Source of the DNA: Chromatiales bacterium
Lineage (GTDB): Bacteria; Pseudomonadota; Gammaproteobacteria; UBA6429; Thiohalophilaceae
DNA length: 64,000 nt
Direction of reading: 5' to 3'
Assembly: GCA_027076325.1 (NCBI GenBank)
Contig: JALTJZ010000015.1
Span: 1 to 64,000 of the forward strand
Position 1 is the first letter of the stretch, and each line of letters opens with the position of its first letter. The position numbers and the translations under genes were made by a program. The notes beneath the pieces were generated by a model. The model was given only the letters and a program-made list of their open reading frames with translations. It was not told the origin of the DNA and did not search any database. This document shows positions 1 through 8,729 of the stretch, piece by piece.

Positions 1-342
1 ATTCAGTGTTTTTATCTGTGCACGCAATGGCTGGTTGCGATCCAGCATTTGGGCGATGGCAACATTTTCCCGGCGGGGTATATAACCCAATTTATGCCTA
101 CCCCAATACAGTGCTGTTGCGTGTTTATCGTATTGATTTTTTGCTTCACGTTTTAATATTAGCGCTGCATTTAGCTTTAATAATGACCAGATAGTTTCAC
201 CTTGATAATATTGAAAGCCTGCAAGGGGTGACGTTTGCAGCAGTATGTTTTTGCTTGTTTGCGGCTTAATAATACGGGCATTTACCGCTGCGGGTGTTGC
301 GACTAAACCAAGCAGTGCTTGAATAAATGACCGGCGTTGCAT
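1..342 (-). CDS. HIRAN-domain protein with Tat-like leader (3' end outside window)
   Basis: The frame is open from an ATG at 342 to the left edge, so only the N-terminal 114 residues are visible. The leader starts MQRRSFIQALLG and continues into a hydrophobic stretch ending around residue 21 (TPAAVNA). This resembles a twin-arginine or Sec signal peptide. Residues ~42-110 match the HIRAN domain: an AGFQYYQGE start, an N-x-YDKHATALYW strand and a G-x-LGYIPRREN motif. HIRAN domains are best known as DNA-binding modules in SWI/SNF-type repair ATPases such as HLTF, but small stand-alone bacterial versions exist. Export of a HIRAN domain would be unusual, and its role is unknown. The next gene upstream (WYL regulator) is on the same strand about 170 bases away; that gap is AT-rich and holds short CTCAAAA/TTTTGAG inverted repeats. 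Confidence 0.7.
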   Translation of the reverse strand, partial: MQRRSFIQALLGLVATPAAVNARIIKPQTSKNILLQTSPLAGFQYYQGETIWSLLKLNAALILKREAKNQYDKHATALYWGRHKLGYIPRRENVAIAQMLDRNQPLRAQIKTLN

Positions 343-510
343 ACACCCCCCTAACAGGTATTTTTAGATTTTATTATTATCCATGTTCTTAGCCTCAAAA
401 CACGAGGTTTTATAAAATAATTTTGAGCCTCCACAACAAAATTATTAAATAATAACTATTTAATATTTATAACGTTATGCTTAACAATTAGATTTTGTCT
501 AAGCACCCTG

Positions 511-1479
511 TTATTTGTACATTGCGTATAGCTGTAGCGATTGCTTTGCAATCTGCTGCCGCAATGATGCTGGTTTTAGTACTTCTACATCTGCACCATA
601 TTTTAAAATATCCATTATAAGCTCCCTTTCATCACGATAAGGTATTTCAAGTTCATAACAACCATCAATATCAAACTGTCCCTTTTGTTCAGGGTGCCAT
701 TGTTCTTCTGCCACCCATTTTGAAACTGCCATGTTAAATATCAGTACAGCTATCTTGTTTGGTTTGCCACTAAAAATACCGTAAGCAGTGGTAAAGTGTT
801 CTTTTAGGGTTACATCATCAATATCCAGTGCGGCTACACCTATCTGGATACTGTATTTAATCCGGTCAATAGAAAAGGTTCGTAACTGCTGCCGCAGATG
901 GCACCATGCATCGATATACCAATTATCCCGGTAATGTACTAAACGCTGAGGTGAAAGCGTCCGCTCTGTTAATTGATTCCTATCTCGCCCCTCGTATTTT
1001 ATTTTTAATTGTTTGCGCATTAATAATGCACTGGCGACCGCACTGAAATGTTTTGGATTTGGCTTTCTTGCCGCCATTTTTAATATTCGCACACGTTGTT
1101 CAATATTTCCCTTTTGCATTGATTGCGACTGCATTAGGGATTCGAGTTTATCTTTTATTGGCTCAATATGTGACTTAAGCAGACCTGGTTCTACCTCAGA
1201 TAATAACTGGTACGAAGCAAACAAACCATGTAACTCGGATGAGTTAAACCATAAGCCCGGCAACTCATAGTTTGCATTCCCCGTTTTATCATAGAAATAG
1301 CCTTTTGCCTCTCTATTGAATTTAATGGGTGCCCCCAGATACAGGCGCATCTCTTTAATAATACGCTCGACCGTGGCATGGGCACATTCAAGCCTTTCTT
1401 CAATAATTGACTTTTTTACTGGCACACGTGCGGAGGCCAGCAAAGTATGTAATGCATAAATACGATCAAATTTGTCCAT
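511..1479 (-). CDS. WYL-domain transcriptional regulator (YafY/DeoR-like)
   Basis: This 322-residue protein has an N-terminal winged-helix region (residues ~3-60), a linker and a WYL domain at ~150-215, recognisable by the NWYIDAWCH segment and the following TFSIDRI strand. A C-terminal WCX-type extension follows. WYL proteins are usually transcription factors whose WYL domain senses a ligand, often nucleic acid or a nucleotide. The start is placed at the ATG at 1479; a TTG lies one codon upstream. It is transcribed in the same direction as the cobalamin operon but is separated from btuF by ~215 bases in which I see no gene. The regulated target is not evident; the HIRAN gene downstream is a candidate. 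Confidence 0.85.
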   Translation of the reverse strand: MDKFDRIYALHTLLASARVPVKKSIIEERLECAHATVERIIKEMRLYLGAPIKFNREAKGYFYDKTGNANYELPGLWFNSSELHGLFASYQLLSEVEPGLLKSHIEPIKDKLESLMQSQSMQKGNIEQRVRILKMAARKPNPKHFSAVASALLMRKQLKIKYEGRDRNQLTERTLSPQRLVHYRDNWYIDAWCHLRQQLRTFSIDRIKYSIQIGVAALDIDDVTLKEHFTTAYGIFSGKPNKIAVLIFNMAVSKWVAEEQWHPEQKGQFDIDGCYELEIPYRDERELIMDILKYGADVEVLKPASLRQQIAKQSLQLYAMYK

Positions 1480-1696
1480 CAAGCAACCCCGTCATACCAA
1501 ATGATGAAAACACCCAAATACCCTGTATGCCTTTAGAAGCATATATTGGGATCGAAGACATTCAGGTTAACATATCTGGTATAAGGTTTTTGAACCGCAT
1601 TTTGGTTAATATTTCAAAACCCAGCTTATTTTTGCTTGAATTTTAAGCAACTTATAGTTCACTTCAAATAACAGGCAGGGTCTGCCCAAAAGCTAT

Positions 1697-2569
1697 CTAG
1701 CGCGCTAAATCCACTTTCTCACATAACGCTTTTGCGCCATCAATAAGCCGCATGGTATGGCGTTGCAGTATGTCGGGGTTAATATTATAAAGGTGGTTAT
1801 TTTTAACGGCAGGTAAGTTCTGCCATTTACGCCAGTCGTTTAGCCATTGGCGATGCTGTTGCTGTAAGCCACCCACAATAATGACTTCAACCTTTGATGC
1901 AACCACCGCTTCAACCGTAACAGCAGGGGCAAGCACCTTTAAATTATTGAAAATATTTTTTGCACCACACAAACGCATCACGTCTGAAATAATATGTTTA
2001 CCGTTAATCGTCATTAATGGATTATTCCAGTATTGATAAAACAAAGACACCGGTTTTTTTTGTGAATATTCTTTTTTTAATGCATTGTATTTTTTTAAAT
2101 ATACTGTAATGGATTTTTCTGCATTCGTACCCGCCATAAGGCTTAGGCGTTTAACCACATCTGGAAGATCCATTAAATTTCGTGGTTCGTTGACAAACAC
2201 AGCAAAGCCCAGTTTTTTTAACTTTTCTATAATATGCATCGAATTACCACTTTCCCATGCAACAATTAAATCGGGATTTAATGCAATAATGGTTTCAATA
2301 TTAATTTGGTTATAAGAACCAACTCTTGCTATTTTTTTTGCAGCTTCCGGGTAGTCACTGTAATTTACAGCACCTACAATATATTTCCCTGCACCGGCTG
2401 AAAAAAGCAATTCGGTAATATGCGGTGCTAAACTAATAATGCGTTTAGCCGGTTTTTTAAAGATCAGACTGTTTCCCTGTGCATCTATAACAGTAACGGC
2501 CGCACTTATGGAGCCTGCATGCAGCATAAATAACACGGTAAAGCCAACTATCAATCTCATTTTTATCAT
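1697..2569 (-). CDS. btuF: Periplasmic cobalamin/corrinoid-binding protein (BtuF-like)
   Basis: This 290-residue exported protein has a signal peptide (residues 1-23, ending ISAA) and the class III substrate-binding fold: a PAKRIISLAPHITELLFSAG strand-helix near residue 42, a VGSYNQINIETIIALNPDLI helix and an IIVGGLQ segment near the C terminus. BtuF captures vitamin B12 or cobinamide in the periplasm and delivers it to a BtuCD permease. Its ATG overlaps the cobS stop (ATGA), making it the last gene of the cobU-cobT-cobC-cobS-btuF run. No BtuC or BtuD gene is in the window. The family also includes haem- and siderophore-binding proteins, so the corrinoid assignment rests mainly on context. 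Confidence 0.85.
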   Translation of the reverse strand: MIKMRLIVGFTVLFMLHAGSISAAVTVIDAQGNSLIFKKPAKRIISLAPHITELLFSAGAGKYIVGAVNYSDYPEAAKKIARVGSYNQINIETIIALNPDLIVAWESGNSMHIIEKLKKLGFAVFVNEPRNLMDLPDVVKRLSLMAGTNAEKSITVYLKKYNALKKEYSQKKPVSLFYQYWNNPLMTINGKHIISDVMRLCGAKNIFNNLKVLAPAVTVEAVVASKVEVIIVGGLQQQHRQWLNDWRKWQNLPAVKNNHLYNINPDILQRHTMRLIDGAKALCEKVDLAR

Positions 2570-3375
2570 AGCAACTGAATAACAAAGATTAAGGTAACTA
2601 TACTAAATAAAACAACCAGTTCCATATATTCAATAAAAGCGCCAGCAATATCACCGGTTATCCCACCAATTCTTTTAACGACATTAGAAGTAAATGCATA
2701 ATAGAATAAAGTACATATCAGCAACAAGCCTAAAAGCATAATTACATTTGAAAATTTAATTAATAAAAAAATAGAAACAGCAATAGAAATAATAACACTC
2801 ACTGTATTTTTATTTTTATCGACAGCCGCATTTAAATCATAACCCATGCCCTGTACACGAGCATAAGGAATGTGCATAAGCAAGGCAACTACAGTCGAGC
2901 GGGACAATAATGGCGGCAACAATATTAAATACGGATTAATGGCTATCAGTTCATAAACAAAAACAAATTTCAAAAAAAGAGCGAAGACAATCGCAATAAC
3001 ACCGAAAGGGCCGCAAGTTGGATCTTTCATTATTCGCAGTGTTTTGTCTTTATCACCCAGTCCACCTACCCATGCATCTGCCATATCTGCAACACCATCC
3101 AGGTGCAGCCCACCACTAAGAACAACCCATAGAAAAACAGTTAAAGCAGCAATATAGAGAGTATGATTTGCAGCGATGTATTGTAAAACAAGTATAAACC
3201 CAAGCAATAGTAAACCAATAATAAAGCCAACCAGTGGGTAATATTTTAGTGAGCGGGACTGATTGTTGGCCGTGTAAATGCCATTCTGCAAGTTGCTCGG
3301 CTTAAGTAAAAATGAAACTGGTAATCGCGTTAGAAATTGCACAGCCATTAGGAATGGAATTAAAACTGTACGCAT
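2566..3375 (-). CDS. cobS: Adenosylcobinamide-GDP ribazoletransferase CobS
   Basis: CobS is an integral membrane enzyme that joins adenosylcobinamide-GDP to alpha-ribazole (or its phosphate), the last condensation in building the nucleotide loop of cobalamin. The 269-residue product has the N-terminal AVQFLTRLP motif and the metal-binding signature GGLHLDGVADMADAWVGG (residues ~88-105). It has about six membrane segments, and its length is normal for the family (~250). It lies between cobC (adjacent stop and start) and btuF (4-base overlap), so it is translationally coupled inside the salvage operon. Confidence 0.95.
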   Translation of the reverse strand: MRTVLIPFLMAVQFLTRLPVSFLLKPSNLQNGIYTANNQSRSLKYYPLVGFIIGLLLLGFILVLQYIAANHTLYIAALTVFLWVVLSGGLHLDGVADMADAWVGGLGDKDKTLRIMKDPTCGPFGVIAIVFALFLKFVFVYELIAINPYLILLPPLLSRSTVVALLMHIPYARVQGMGYDLNAAVDKNKNTVSVIISIAVSIFLLIKFSNVIMLLGLLLICTLFYYAFTSNVVKRIGGITGDIAGAFIEYMELVVLFSIVTLIFVIQLL

Positions 3376-3999
3376 TTAAAATGTATACCCATGATCAATG
3401 TATATTTGTGGCTGAAGCTGATAACTTTCATCAAATACTTCAATGCGCACTTTACTGGCAAAATTTAGTTTTAGCATTAAAATATTTTTCATTGGGATTT
3501 TTAGCAAGGTCTTTAATAGCACCATCATCACACCAGCATGGCAAACAACTAAAATAACTTTGCTCTGTTCTTTAGATATACAATCTTTTTTCAGTTTATC
3601 CCATACGGTCATAACACGGCTTTCAAAATCTGAAAAGCATTCACCCCCAGGTGGTGTGTTTTTTACCGGATCGTCCCAGAAGGCATAGAGGGATTTTTTA
3701 TCCAGTGCCTCAACCTGTGCAGGAAGCAAGCCTTCCCATTCACCTAAATGCATTTCCTGCAAGTCTTTATGTTGACGATAAGGAACACCTGTCTGTAAAT
3801 GTATTTTTTCTGAGAACGCAGCACAACGTTTAAGGGGTGAGCTTATTACCTCATCGTATGATAAATCTTTTATCGCAGCCTGCATTTGTTGCCAGCCTTT
3901 TTCCGTTAAAGGATCATCCGTGCTACCACGAAATTTCTTACCTCCAACAGGCTCGCCGTGCCGTAAAAAAATAAAGCTTGTTTTGTTTAACTCGTCCAT
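3376..3999 (-). CDS. cobC: Alpha-ribazole-5'-phosphate phosphatase-like histidine phosphatase (CobC)
   Basis: This histidine-phosphatase-superfamily enzyme carries the RHG signature in FLRHGEPVGG near the N terminus, a SPLKRCAAFSEKI segment, the HLGEWEG loop with the proton-donor acidic residue, and the second catalytic histidine in VVCHAGV. CobC removes the phosphate from alpha-ribazole-5'-phosphate (or from cobalamin-5'-phosphate) at the end of loop assembly. I start it at the ATG at 3999 (MDELNKTS), giving 207 residues. A longer frame to 4080 would overlap cobT by 65 bases and adds residues not typical of the family. Its place between cobT and cobS supports the role; some relatives are general phosphatases. 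Confidence 0.85.
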   Translation of the reverse strand: MDELNKTSFIFLRHGEPVGGKKFRGSTDDPLTEKGWQQMQAAIKDLSYDEVISSPLKRCAAFSEKIHLQTGVPYRQHKDLQEMHLGEWEGLLPAQVEALDKKSLYAFWDDPVKNTPPGGECFSDFESRVMTVWDKLKKDCISKEQSKVILVVCHAGVMMVLLKTLLKIPMKNILMLKLNFASKVRIEVFDESYQLQPQIYIDHGYTF

Positions 4000-4015
4000 T
4001 GCATACAATAAATAT

Positions 4016-5062
4016 TTATGCCTTGTCGCTAACACCGGCTTGCTCAAAGGTGGCCATGTTATTATGTAGAGCCAGCGCATTCTTTAATAAACACACGATA
4101 CTGGCAGCTGCACTGCCCTCACCTAGCCGCATACCGATGTTTAATAACGGAGTTGCATTTAATGCCTGCAAAACAATACGGTGACCGGGTTCAGCAGATT
4201 GATGCGAATAGATAAACCAGTTCTCCGCACCTTTTGATAAGCGAGTTGCAAACAAGGCGGCAACTGAACTAATAAAACCGTCAATAACACAAGGTAAACC
4301 CATTTGTGCTGCTCGAATATAAGCACCCACTAGCGCTGCAATTTCAAAGCCACCCAAATTCTCTAATATTCTGAGTGGTTCTGTGTTGGCGCTTTTATGG
4401 TAAGCCAGTGCTTTTTCAATAACTTCTATTTTGTGTTGAACTCCTTTATCATCCAGCCCGGTGCCTGGCCCAACAATGTTGGCAACTGGTTTTTGTAATA
4501 ATGCACTGGCTAACGCAGCCGAGGTAGTTGTATTACCAATACCCATTTCGCCGCCAATAAAAATATCGGCACTGCTCTGCTGTGCTTTTTCCGCAATAGC
4601 CTTACCTGCTTCCAACGCCTGATAACATTGTTCTTCTGACATGGCAGCCTGGGTACAAAAGTTATTGGTTGCCATAGCAATACGTTTTGATATAACACCC
4701 GGCAAAGCTTCCAGTTCATTGACTGTACCCATATCTACAACAGCCAGTGTTGCATTTAATTGTTTGGCTAACACACTAATAGCCGCACCGCCTCGCGAAA
4801 AATTACGTACCATTTCGGCTGTTACGGCCTGCGGAAAGGCAGATACATTTTCATCCATCACGCCATGGTCTGCTGCAAATACGGCAATATAGACATTATC
4901 CAGCTTAGGTGTGCTAGTGGACTGCATCGCTGCAAACTGAATGGCAATATCTTCAAGCTGCCCTAATGAACCGGCAGGTTTGGTTAAAACAGATTGATGT
5001 TGTGCTGCCTGTTTTTGAAAACCAATATTCAAATCGGCAGCGGAAGCAGTATACCATGTCAT
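4016..5062 (-). CDS. cobT: Nicotinate-nucleotide--dimethylbenzimidazole phosphoribosyltransferase CobT
   Basis: CobT transfers phosphoribose from nicotinate mononucleotide to 5,6-dimethylbenzimidazole, giving alpha-ribazole-5'-phosphate, the lower ligand of cobalamin. The 348-residue product has normal family length. It shows the KPAGSLGQLE motif (~29-38), the AADHGV loop (~66), the GGEMGIGNTTTSAAL segment (~170), the VGPGTGLDD loop and the MRLGEGSAAA motif near the C terminus, whose Glu matches the catalytic base of the Salmonella enzyme. Its ATG overlaps the cobU stop (ATGA). NadC, which makes the same donor NaMN, is encoded about 6 kb away on the other strand. Confidence 0.95.
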   Translation of the reverse strand: MTWYTASAADLNIGFQKQAAQHQSVLTKPAGSLGQLEDIAIQFAAMQSTSTPKLDNVYIAVFAADHGVMDENVSAFPQAVTAEMVRNFSRGGAAISVLAKQLNATLAVVDMGTVNELEALPGVISKRIAMATNNFCTQAAMSEEQCYQALEAGKAIAEKAQQSSADIFIGGEMGIGNTTTSAALASALLQKPVANIVGPGTGLDDKGVQHKIEVIEKALAYHKSANTEPLRILENLGGFEIAALVGAYIRAAQMGLPCVIDGFISSVAALFATRLSKGAENWFIYSHQSAEPGHRIVLQALNATPLLNIGMRLGEGSAAASIVCLLKNALALHNNMATFEQAGVSDKA

Positions 5063-5586
5063 AACTTTGTTTCACTTTTAATTGAATGAGGAAGGCCAGC
5101 AACCATTAAGGTAACCCGTTGTGCTTTTGCAGCGATGGCCTGATGTAATCGACCAACCGTATCACAATAAATTCGGTTTAAACGACCTAATGGGATAACC
5201 CCCATACCCACTTCATTACTTACAATATAAACATCAGCATTCATTGTATCTAAACAATCAATAAATGCATTAAGCTCTTTTGAGTCTTCTATTTTTTCTT
5301 TATATTTTAAAAGTAAATTAGAAACCCATAAGGTTAAACAATCTATCAAAATAGTTTTATTTGTATTGGCCGGGTTGACTAAAACAGTGGCAAGTTCTAG
5401 AGGCTCTTCAATAACGTTAATATTATTTGGCCGCTGTTGCTTATGCAGATTAATCCGCTGCGCCATTTCATTATCATCGGCTGTTGCGGTAGCAATAAGA
5501 AGAACCGGTTTATTTTTGTCTAATGCACATTGTTGTGCATAGCCACTTTTTCCGGAACGTGCGCCCCCTAGTACAAGTTCGATCAT
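5059..5586 (-). CDS. cobU: Bifunctional adenosylcobinamide kinase / guanylyltransferase CobU
   Basis: CobU phosphorylates adenosylcobinamide and then transfers GMP to it, activating the salvaged ring for CobS. The 175-residue protein starts with the strand LVLGGARSGKSGYAQ, which contains the P-loop. It continues with the ATAT-x-D-x-EM segment and the conserved VSNEVGMGVIPLGRLNR and GRLHQAIAAKAQRV blocks that form the nucleotide site. It is the first cob gene. Only 25 bases separate it from ampE upstream, so the cob genes may be read through from ampDE. I looked for a cobalamin riboswitch in front of it and there is no room for one. Confidence 0.95.
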   Translation of the reverse strand: MIELVLGGARSGKSGYAQQCALDKNKPVLLIATATADDNEMAQRINLHKQQRPNNINVIEEPLELATVLVNPANTNKTILIDCLTLWVSNLLLKYKEKIEDSKELNAFIDCLDTMNADVYIVSNEVGMGVIPLGRLNRIYCDTVGRLHQAIAAKAQRVTLMVAGLPHSIKSETKL

Positions 5587-5611
5587 AAATTGAACTCAGG
5601 CATTTTTTTAT

Positions 5612-6562
5612 TTAGTAGATCCAGCCAACAATGGTCATTAACGCGATAACGGTAATAACAATAATCAAAGACCATTTCACTAATGCAAATACCTGCTCGA
5701 CAGCATTTATGTGCTCTTCGTTATCACCTTCATTTTCATTGGCTGGCTCAACGTCCATTTTTAATGCATGCAAACCGCTGGTTACGATAAGTTCATCATT
5801 ATTTTTATTAAAAAAGTCAGTTGCACAGGTCCAGCACAGCAAGGTATCGGTAAAACTGCCTGCCAACGCAAAGGTGATAACACATAATCGCGCAGGCACC
5901 CAGCCCAAAATCATATAAAGGCGTTGGATAGCTGATTTAAATTCGGATTCGGCTTCCCCTTCAACGTTAGACTGCGCAACATCACCCGTGCCAAAATACC
6001 CCCCGGCAAAGCGTTCTAGCAATAAGGTGGTTAAACGATAGAGTAATGCACCCAACGGCCCTAAAATAATAAACCAGAATAAGACGGCCAAAATCCGGTT
6101 GTTAAACGCAAGTAAAATACCGCGTTTCATTATTTCGGTAATCGTAGCAGGTGACCCGGAAATTTCGGGTTTATAACAATGCCCGGCAAAAAATATATTT
6201 GCATTAAGCAATGCACCCTCAGTGTCCCCCGAAGATAAGGATGCCAGGTATTTTTCAACCTGGGTTGTTAGATCTTTTGGTCCAATACTATATATAAGTA
6301 TGGCAATGCTAAAGATAAAACTGAAGAAGCTACCCATACTGGAAAAAAGGCTGTCGACAAGCGCAATCACAATAATAACCGGCGCCAATAGAACTAGCAG
6401 CTGCATAGGGCCACTGGCCGATGCCCCCGCCGGGATCAGTGCCGTGGATTTTTGCTGCATCCAGTCACAATAGCGTGCAAACCAGTCAAACTGGCGATAA
6501 CGGTCAACGTCTTTGTAATACTGTTCAACCGCTATAGCAATTAAAATTGTAATAAATTCCAT
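5612..6562 (-). CDS. ampE: AmpE-like inner-membrane protein
   Basis: This 316-residue polytopic membrane protein follows ampD with a ~70-base gap, the classical ampDE order. The family signature regions are visible: an N-terminal LIAIAVEQ helix, a central FNNRILAVLFWFIILGPLG stretch, the LGWVPARLCVITFALAG helix and a final hydrophobic segment near the C terminus. AmpE has been described as a membrane sensor accompanying AmpD in beta-lactamase and cell-wall recycling control, but its biochemical function is poorly known. The fold is related to the CobD/CbiB superfamily. That relation is curious beside cobU, but the sequence looks like AmpE rather than CbiB. Confidence 0.8.
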   Translation of the reverse strand: MEFITILIAIAVEQYYKDVDRYRQFDWFARYCDWMQQKSTALIPAGASASGPMQLLVLLAPVIIVIALVDSLFSSMGSFFSFIFSIAILIYSIGPKDLTTQVEKYLASLSSGDTEGALLNANIFFAGHCYKPEISGSPATITEIMKRGILLAFNNRILAVLFWFIILGPLGALLYRLTTLLLERFAGGYFGTGDVAQSNVEGEAESEFKSAIQRLYMILGWVPARLCVITFALAGSFTDTLLCWTCATDFFNKNNDELIVTSGLHALKMDVEPANENEGDNEEHINAVEQVFALVKWSLIIVITVIALMTIVGWIY

Positions 6563-6631
6563 AACTTAAGTGTTTATTCCTGGCTGTGCGGTTAATTTGT
6601 CAAAACTGTCGAGACTCGGGCTTATTGTAGC

Positions 6632-7180
6632 TTATGCCAATTTAGCTTTAAAGCGTTGCCAGTCAAAAGACTCACCCGGATCAGTCTTTCTTCCCGGTGC
6701 AATGTCGCAATGGCCAACAATATTTTGTTTCAAAATGGCTGGATAGGCTTTTTGTAAGCATTTGCACAACTGTTGCAGAATATCATACTGAATATCTGTA
6801 TAAGCAATGTCGTCTGTCCCTTCCAGCTCAATGCCAATTGAAAAGTCATTGCAGCAATGACGGTTATTGAACACCGATTCCCCCGCATGCCATGCACGGT
6901 GGGTAAAAGGAACAAACTGCTTCACCGTACCACTGCGCTCAATTAATAGATGTGAAGAAACCCTTAAATTTTTTATTTTTTCAAAATACGGATGGAGAGC
7001 CGGATTCAGGTTATTGGTAAAGAAATCATCAATATACTGCCCGCCAAATTCAGCCGGTGGCAAACTGATACCATGTATAACAATTAAACTAAGCTCATCA
7101 ACAGACCGTGCATCACAGTTGGGCGATTCCAGCTGTATCGCTTCATTTAAACGACCCGATTTTTTGTCTATAGAAAACAT
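6632..7180 (-). CDS. ampD: 1,6-anhydro-N-acetylmuramyl-L-alanine amidase AmpD
   Basis: AmpD is a cytoplasmic zinc amidase that cleaves the peptide from anhydro-muropeptides during murein recycling, lowering the signal for AmpR-type regulators. The 182-residue product shows the zinc-site motifs VIHGISLPPAEFGG (first His), a central RAWHAGES block, IGIELEGTD, and the C-terminal VGHCDIAPGRKTDPGESFDW with the other His and the Asp. The length agrees with characterised enzymes (~185). It has no signal peptide, which fits AmpD rather than the lipoprotein AmiD. It is followed by ampE and preceded within 12 bases by the CBS-domain gene. Confidence 0.93.
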   Translation of the reverse strand: MFSIDKKSGRLNEAIQLESPNCDARSVDELSLIVIHGISLPPAEFGGQYIDDFFTNNLNPALHPYFEKIKNLRVSSHLLIERSGTVKQFVPFTHRAWHAGESVFNNRHCCNDFSIGIELEGTDDIAYTDIQYDILQQLCKCLQKAYPAILKQNIVGHCDIAPGRKTDPGESFDWQRFKAKLA

Positions 7181-7191
7181 TCGTCACTATT

Positions 7192-7590
7192 CTAATTCAC
7201 TAAACCTTTTAATACCATATCAGTAAAACTGACAATACCAATAACAACCCCGTTTTCGACAACCAGTGAGCGAGAAAGGTTAAACCGCTCAAATAATCTT
7301 GCGCAGTAACGAATATCCATTTGCGGATCAACAATAATCACCGGCTTTGACATAATTTCATAGATATTTACACGTTCAGGTGAGCGATCTTTTGCAAGCA
7401 CCTGCTTGGCAATATCTGAAATCAACACCAGACCATATTCATCATTGTCACTACGTTTATCAACAACCAGACATTTAGTTTCAACATTTTTCATGGTTCT
7501 TAAAGCATCACTCACCGTTAACATGCCATCGACAAGATCAAACTTTGGCTTCATCACATCCCTGACACGAACTACTTCTTTGTCATTCAT
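7192..7590 (-). CDS. Two-CBS-domain protein of the DUF1538 module
   Basis: This 132-residue protein consists of a tandem CBS pair: first motif at residues ~10-70 (VRDVMKPKFDLVDGMLTVSD and the following LISD), second at ~75-130 (IYEIMSKPVIIVDPQMDIRY, with VSFTDMVLKG at the end). CBS pairs usually bind adenine nucleotides and gate transporters or enzymes. Its ATG overlaps the stop of the PII-like gene (ATGA), so the two are translationally coupled. Together with two DUF1538 membrane genes they form one four-gene operon. I infer that it acts as an energy-state sensor for the membrane proteins. No enzymatic motif is present. Confidence 0.85.
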   Translation of the reverse strand: MNDKEVVRVRDVMKPKFDLVDGMLTVSDALRTMKNVETKCLVVDKRSDNDEYGLVLISDIAKQVLAKDRSPERVNIYEIMSKPVIIVDPQMDIRYCARLFERFNLSRSLVVENGVVIGIVSFTDMVLKGLVN

Positions 7591-7934
7591 ATTTTTTCCT
7601 CCACAACACCAGTTAAACTTTTCACTTGATTTGCAACACCAACAGCATCTTCTACATCTATCTGAAAGGCGATACCACCACCTTCACCTTCAAATTCACC
7701 AACTTCTGAAATTTTCTCCAGAATCATCCGGCTTAAATGTTCTTCAACCAGAAACAACACTACATCACGTTGCGTTTCAAGAGACAAACCAAAAAAAGTT
7801 TTATTTTTATTTAAACCTTCACCACGTGCATGGCTAATAACCGTTGCACCAGTTGCACCTACCTCTCTGGTTGCATTCATTACATCATCAACCTTGCTTG
7901 TTTCAAGTAATGCTATAATTAATTTAAAATGCAT
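7587..7934 (-). CDS. PII-like (GlnB-fold) signalling protein
   Basis: This 115-residue protein has the beta-alpha-beta plan of PII proteins: an N-terminal KLIIALLETSKVDDVMNATR strand-helix, an EVGATGATV turn like the G-x-TG-x-TV of GlnB, a loop where the T-loop should be, and a VVLFLVEEH strand. The T-loop lacks the uridylylated tyrosine of GlnB and is short, so this is a PII-like family rather than a nitrogen PII. It sits 4 bases after the second DUF1538 gene and overlaps the CBS gene. PII-like proteins often bind nucleotides and plug or regulate a partner transporter (SbtB is an example). The same role here is inference. Confidence 0.75.
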   Translation of the reverse strand: MHFKLIIALLETSKVDDVMNATREVGATGATVISHARGEGLNKNKTFFGLSLETQRDVVLFLVEEHLSRMILEKISEVGEFEGEGGGIAFQIDVEDAVGVANQVKSLTGVVEEKI

Positions 7935-7937
7935 GTG

Positions 7938-8726
7938 CTACTCTCCTGTTAATTGTTTCTTTCTCAAACATTTTTTTGCTCGCCAATACCCAATCTGCGC
8001 GTAACCCATTACAGTTATAATTGGAAATAAACTTGCAAATGCGATTAAACCAAAACCATCAATTAACTCACTACGACCTGGAACCGTGCCAGCCAGACCA
8101 ATCCCTAACGCGGCAACCAGCGGCACAGTCACCGTTGATGTTGTTACGCCGCCGGAATCATAAGCCAACGCAATAATACTTTTAGGCGCAAAAATAGTTT
8201 GCACCAGCACAATGATATAACCTGCAATAATATAATAATGTAACGGCGTACCCGTTACGATACGAAAAGCACCTAAAGAAATCCCAAAGCCAACGCCAAT
8301 CGCAACAGCCGTTCGCAAACCCCAGATACTCACCGTACCGCCGGAAACATCCTGAGCCTTAATCGCAACCGCTAACAACGCAGGCTCGGCCAACGTAGTT
8401 GAAAAGCCAATGGCAGCAGCAAACACATAGACCCATATGTAACTATCCCAATGGATATGTTCAGCATAACTATCAACCCCCAGAAAATCCGCTGCGGTTA
8501 ATTGCTTTGCCATAACTTCACCCAAAGGAAATAAAGCTTCTTCCAGACCAACCAGAAAAAAAGCCATCCCGAAAACCACCAATACAAAACCAGAAACAAC
8601 CCGTTTCAAATTACCCATTGGACGACGAATAATAAAATATTGTGTAACAAAAATAATCAGTACAATCGGCAAGACATCACCAATAGTTGAAATAAAAACT
8701 TCGATAAAGTTATTTATTATATCCAT
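7938..8726 (-). CDS. DUF1538 integral membrane protein (second copy)
   Basis: This 262-residue polytopic protein of the DUF1538 family is a paralogue of the gene just upstream. Shared motifs are LPIVLIIFVTQYF at the N terminus, GFSTTLAEPALLAVA near the middle and the strongly conserved [20 protein letters not shown] segment followed by GIGLAGTVPGR. The DSGG-x-TTST stretch is polar and lies between hydrophobic helices, as expected for a substrate or ion path. Function is unknown; DUF1538 is suspected to be a transporter. It is 3 bases from the first copy and 3 bases from the PII-like gene. The C terminus is basic (RAKKCLRKKQ). Confidence 0.85.
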   Translation of the reverse strand: MDIINNFIEVFISTIGDVLPIVLIIFVTQYFIIRRPMGNLKRVVSGFVLVVFGMAFFLVGLEEALFPLGEVMAKQLTAADFLGVDSYAEHIHWDSYIWVYVFAAAIGFSTTLAEPALLAVAIKAQDVSGGTVSIWGLRTAVAIGVGFGISLGAFRIVTGTPLHYYIIAGYIIVLVQTIFAPKSIIALAYDSGGVTTSTVTVPLVAALGIGLAGTVPGRSELIDGFGLIAFASLFPIITVMGYAQIGYWRAKKCLRKKQLTGE

Positions 8727-8729
8727 TGT

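Noticed and set aside
3999-4080. Longer CobC with 27 extra N-terminal residues
   Set aside because: The extension overlaps cobT by 65 bases, has no family match, and the histidine-phosphatase fold starts just after MDELNKTS.
5587-5611. Cobalamin riboswitch in front of the cob genes
   Set aside because: Only 25 bases separate cobU from ampE, too few for the element, and none of the upstream gaps shows its conserved B12 box.
5612-6562. CbiB/CobD adenosylcobinamide-phosphate synthase because of the neighbouring cob genes
   Set aside because: The sequence blocks match AmpE and the gene follows ampD; the fold relation to CbiB alone does not justify the name.
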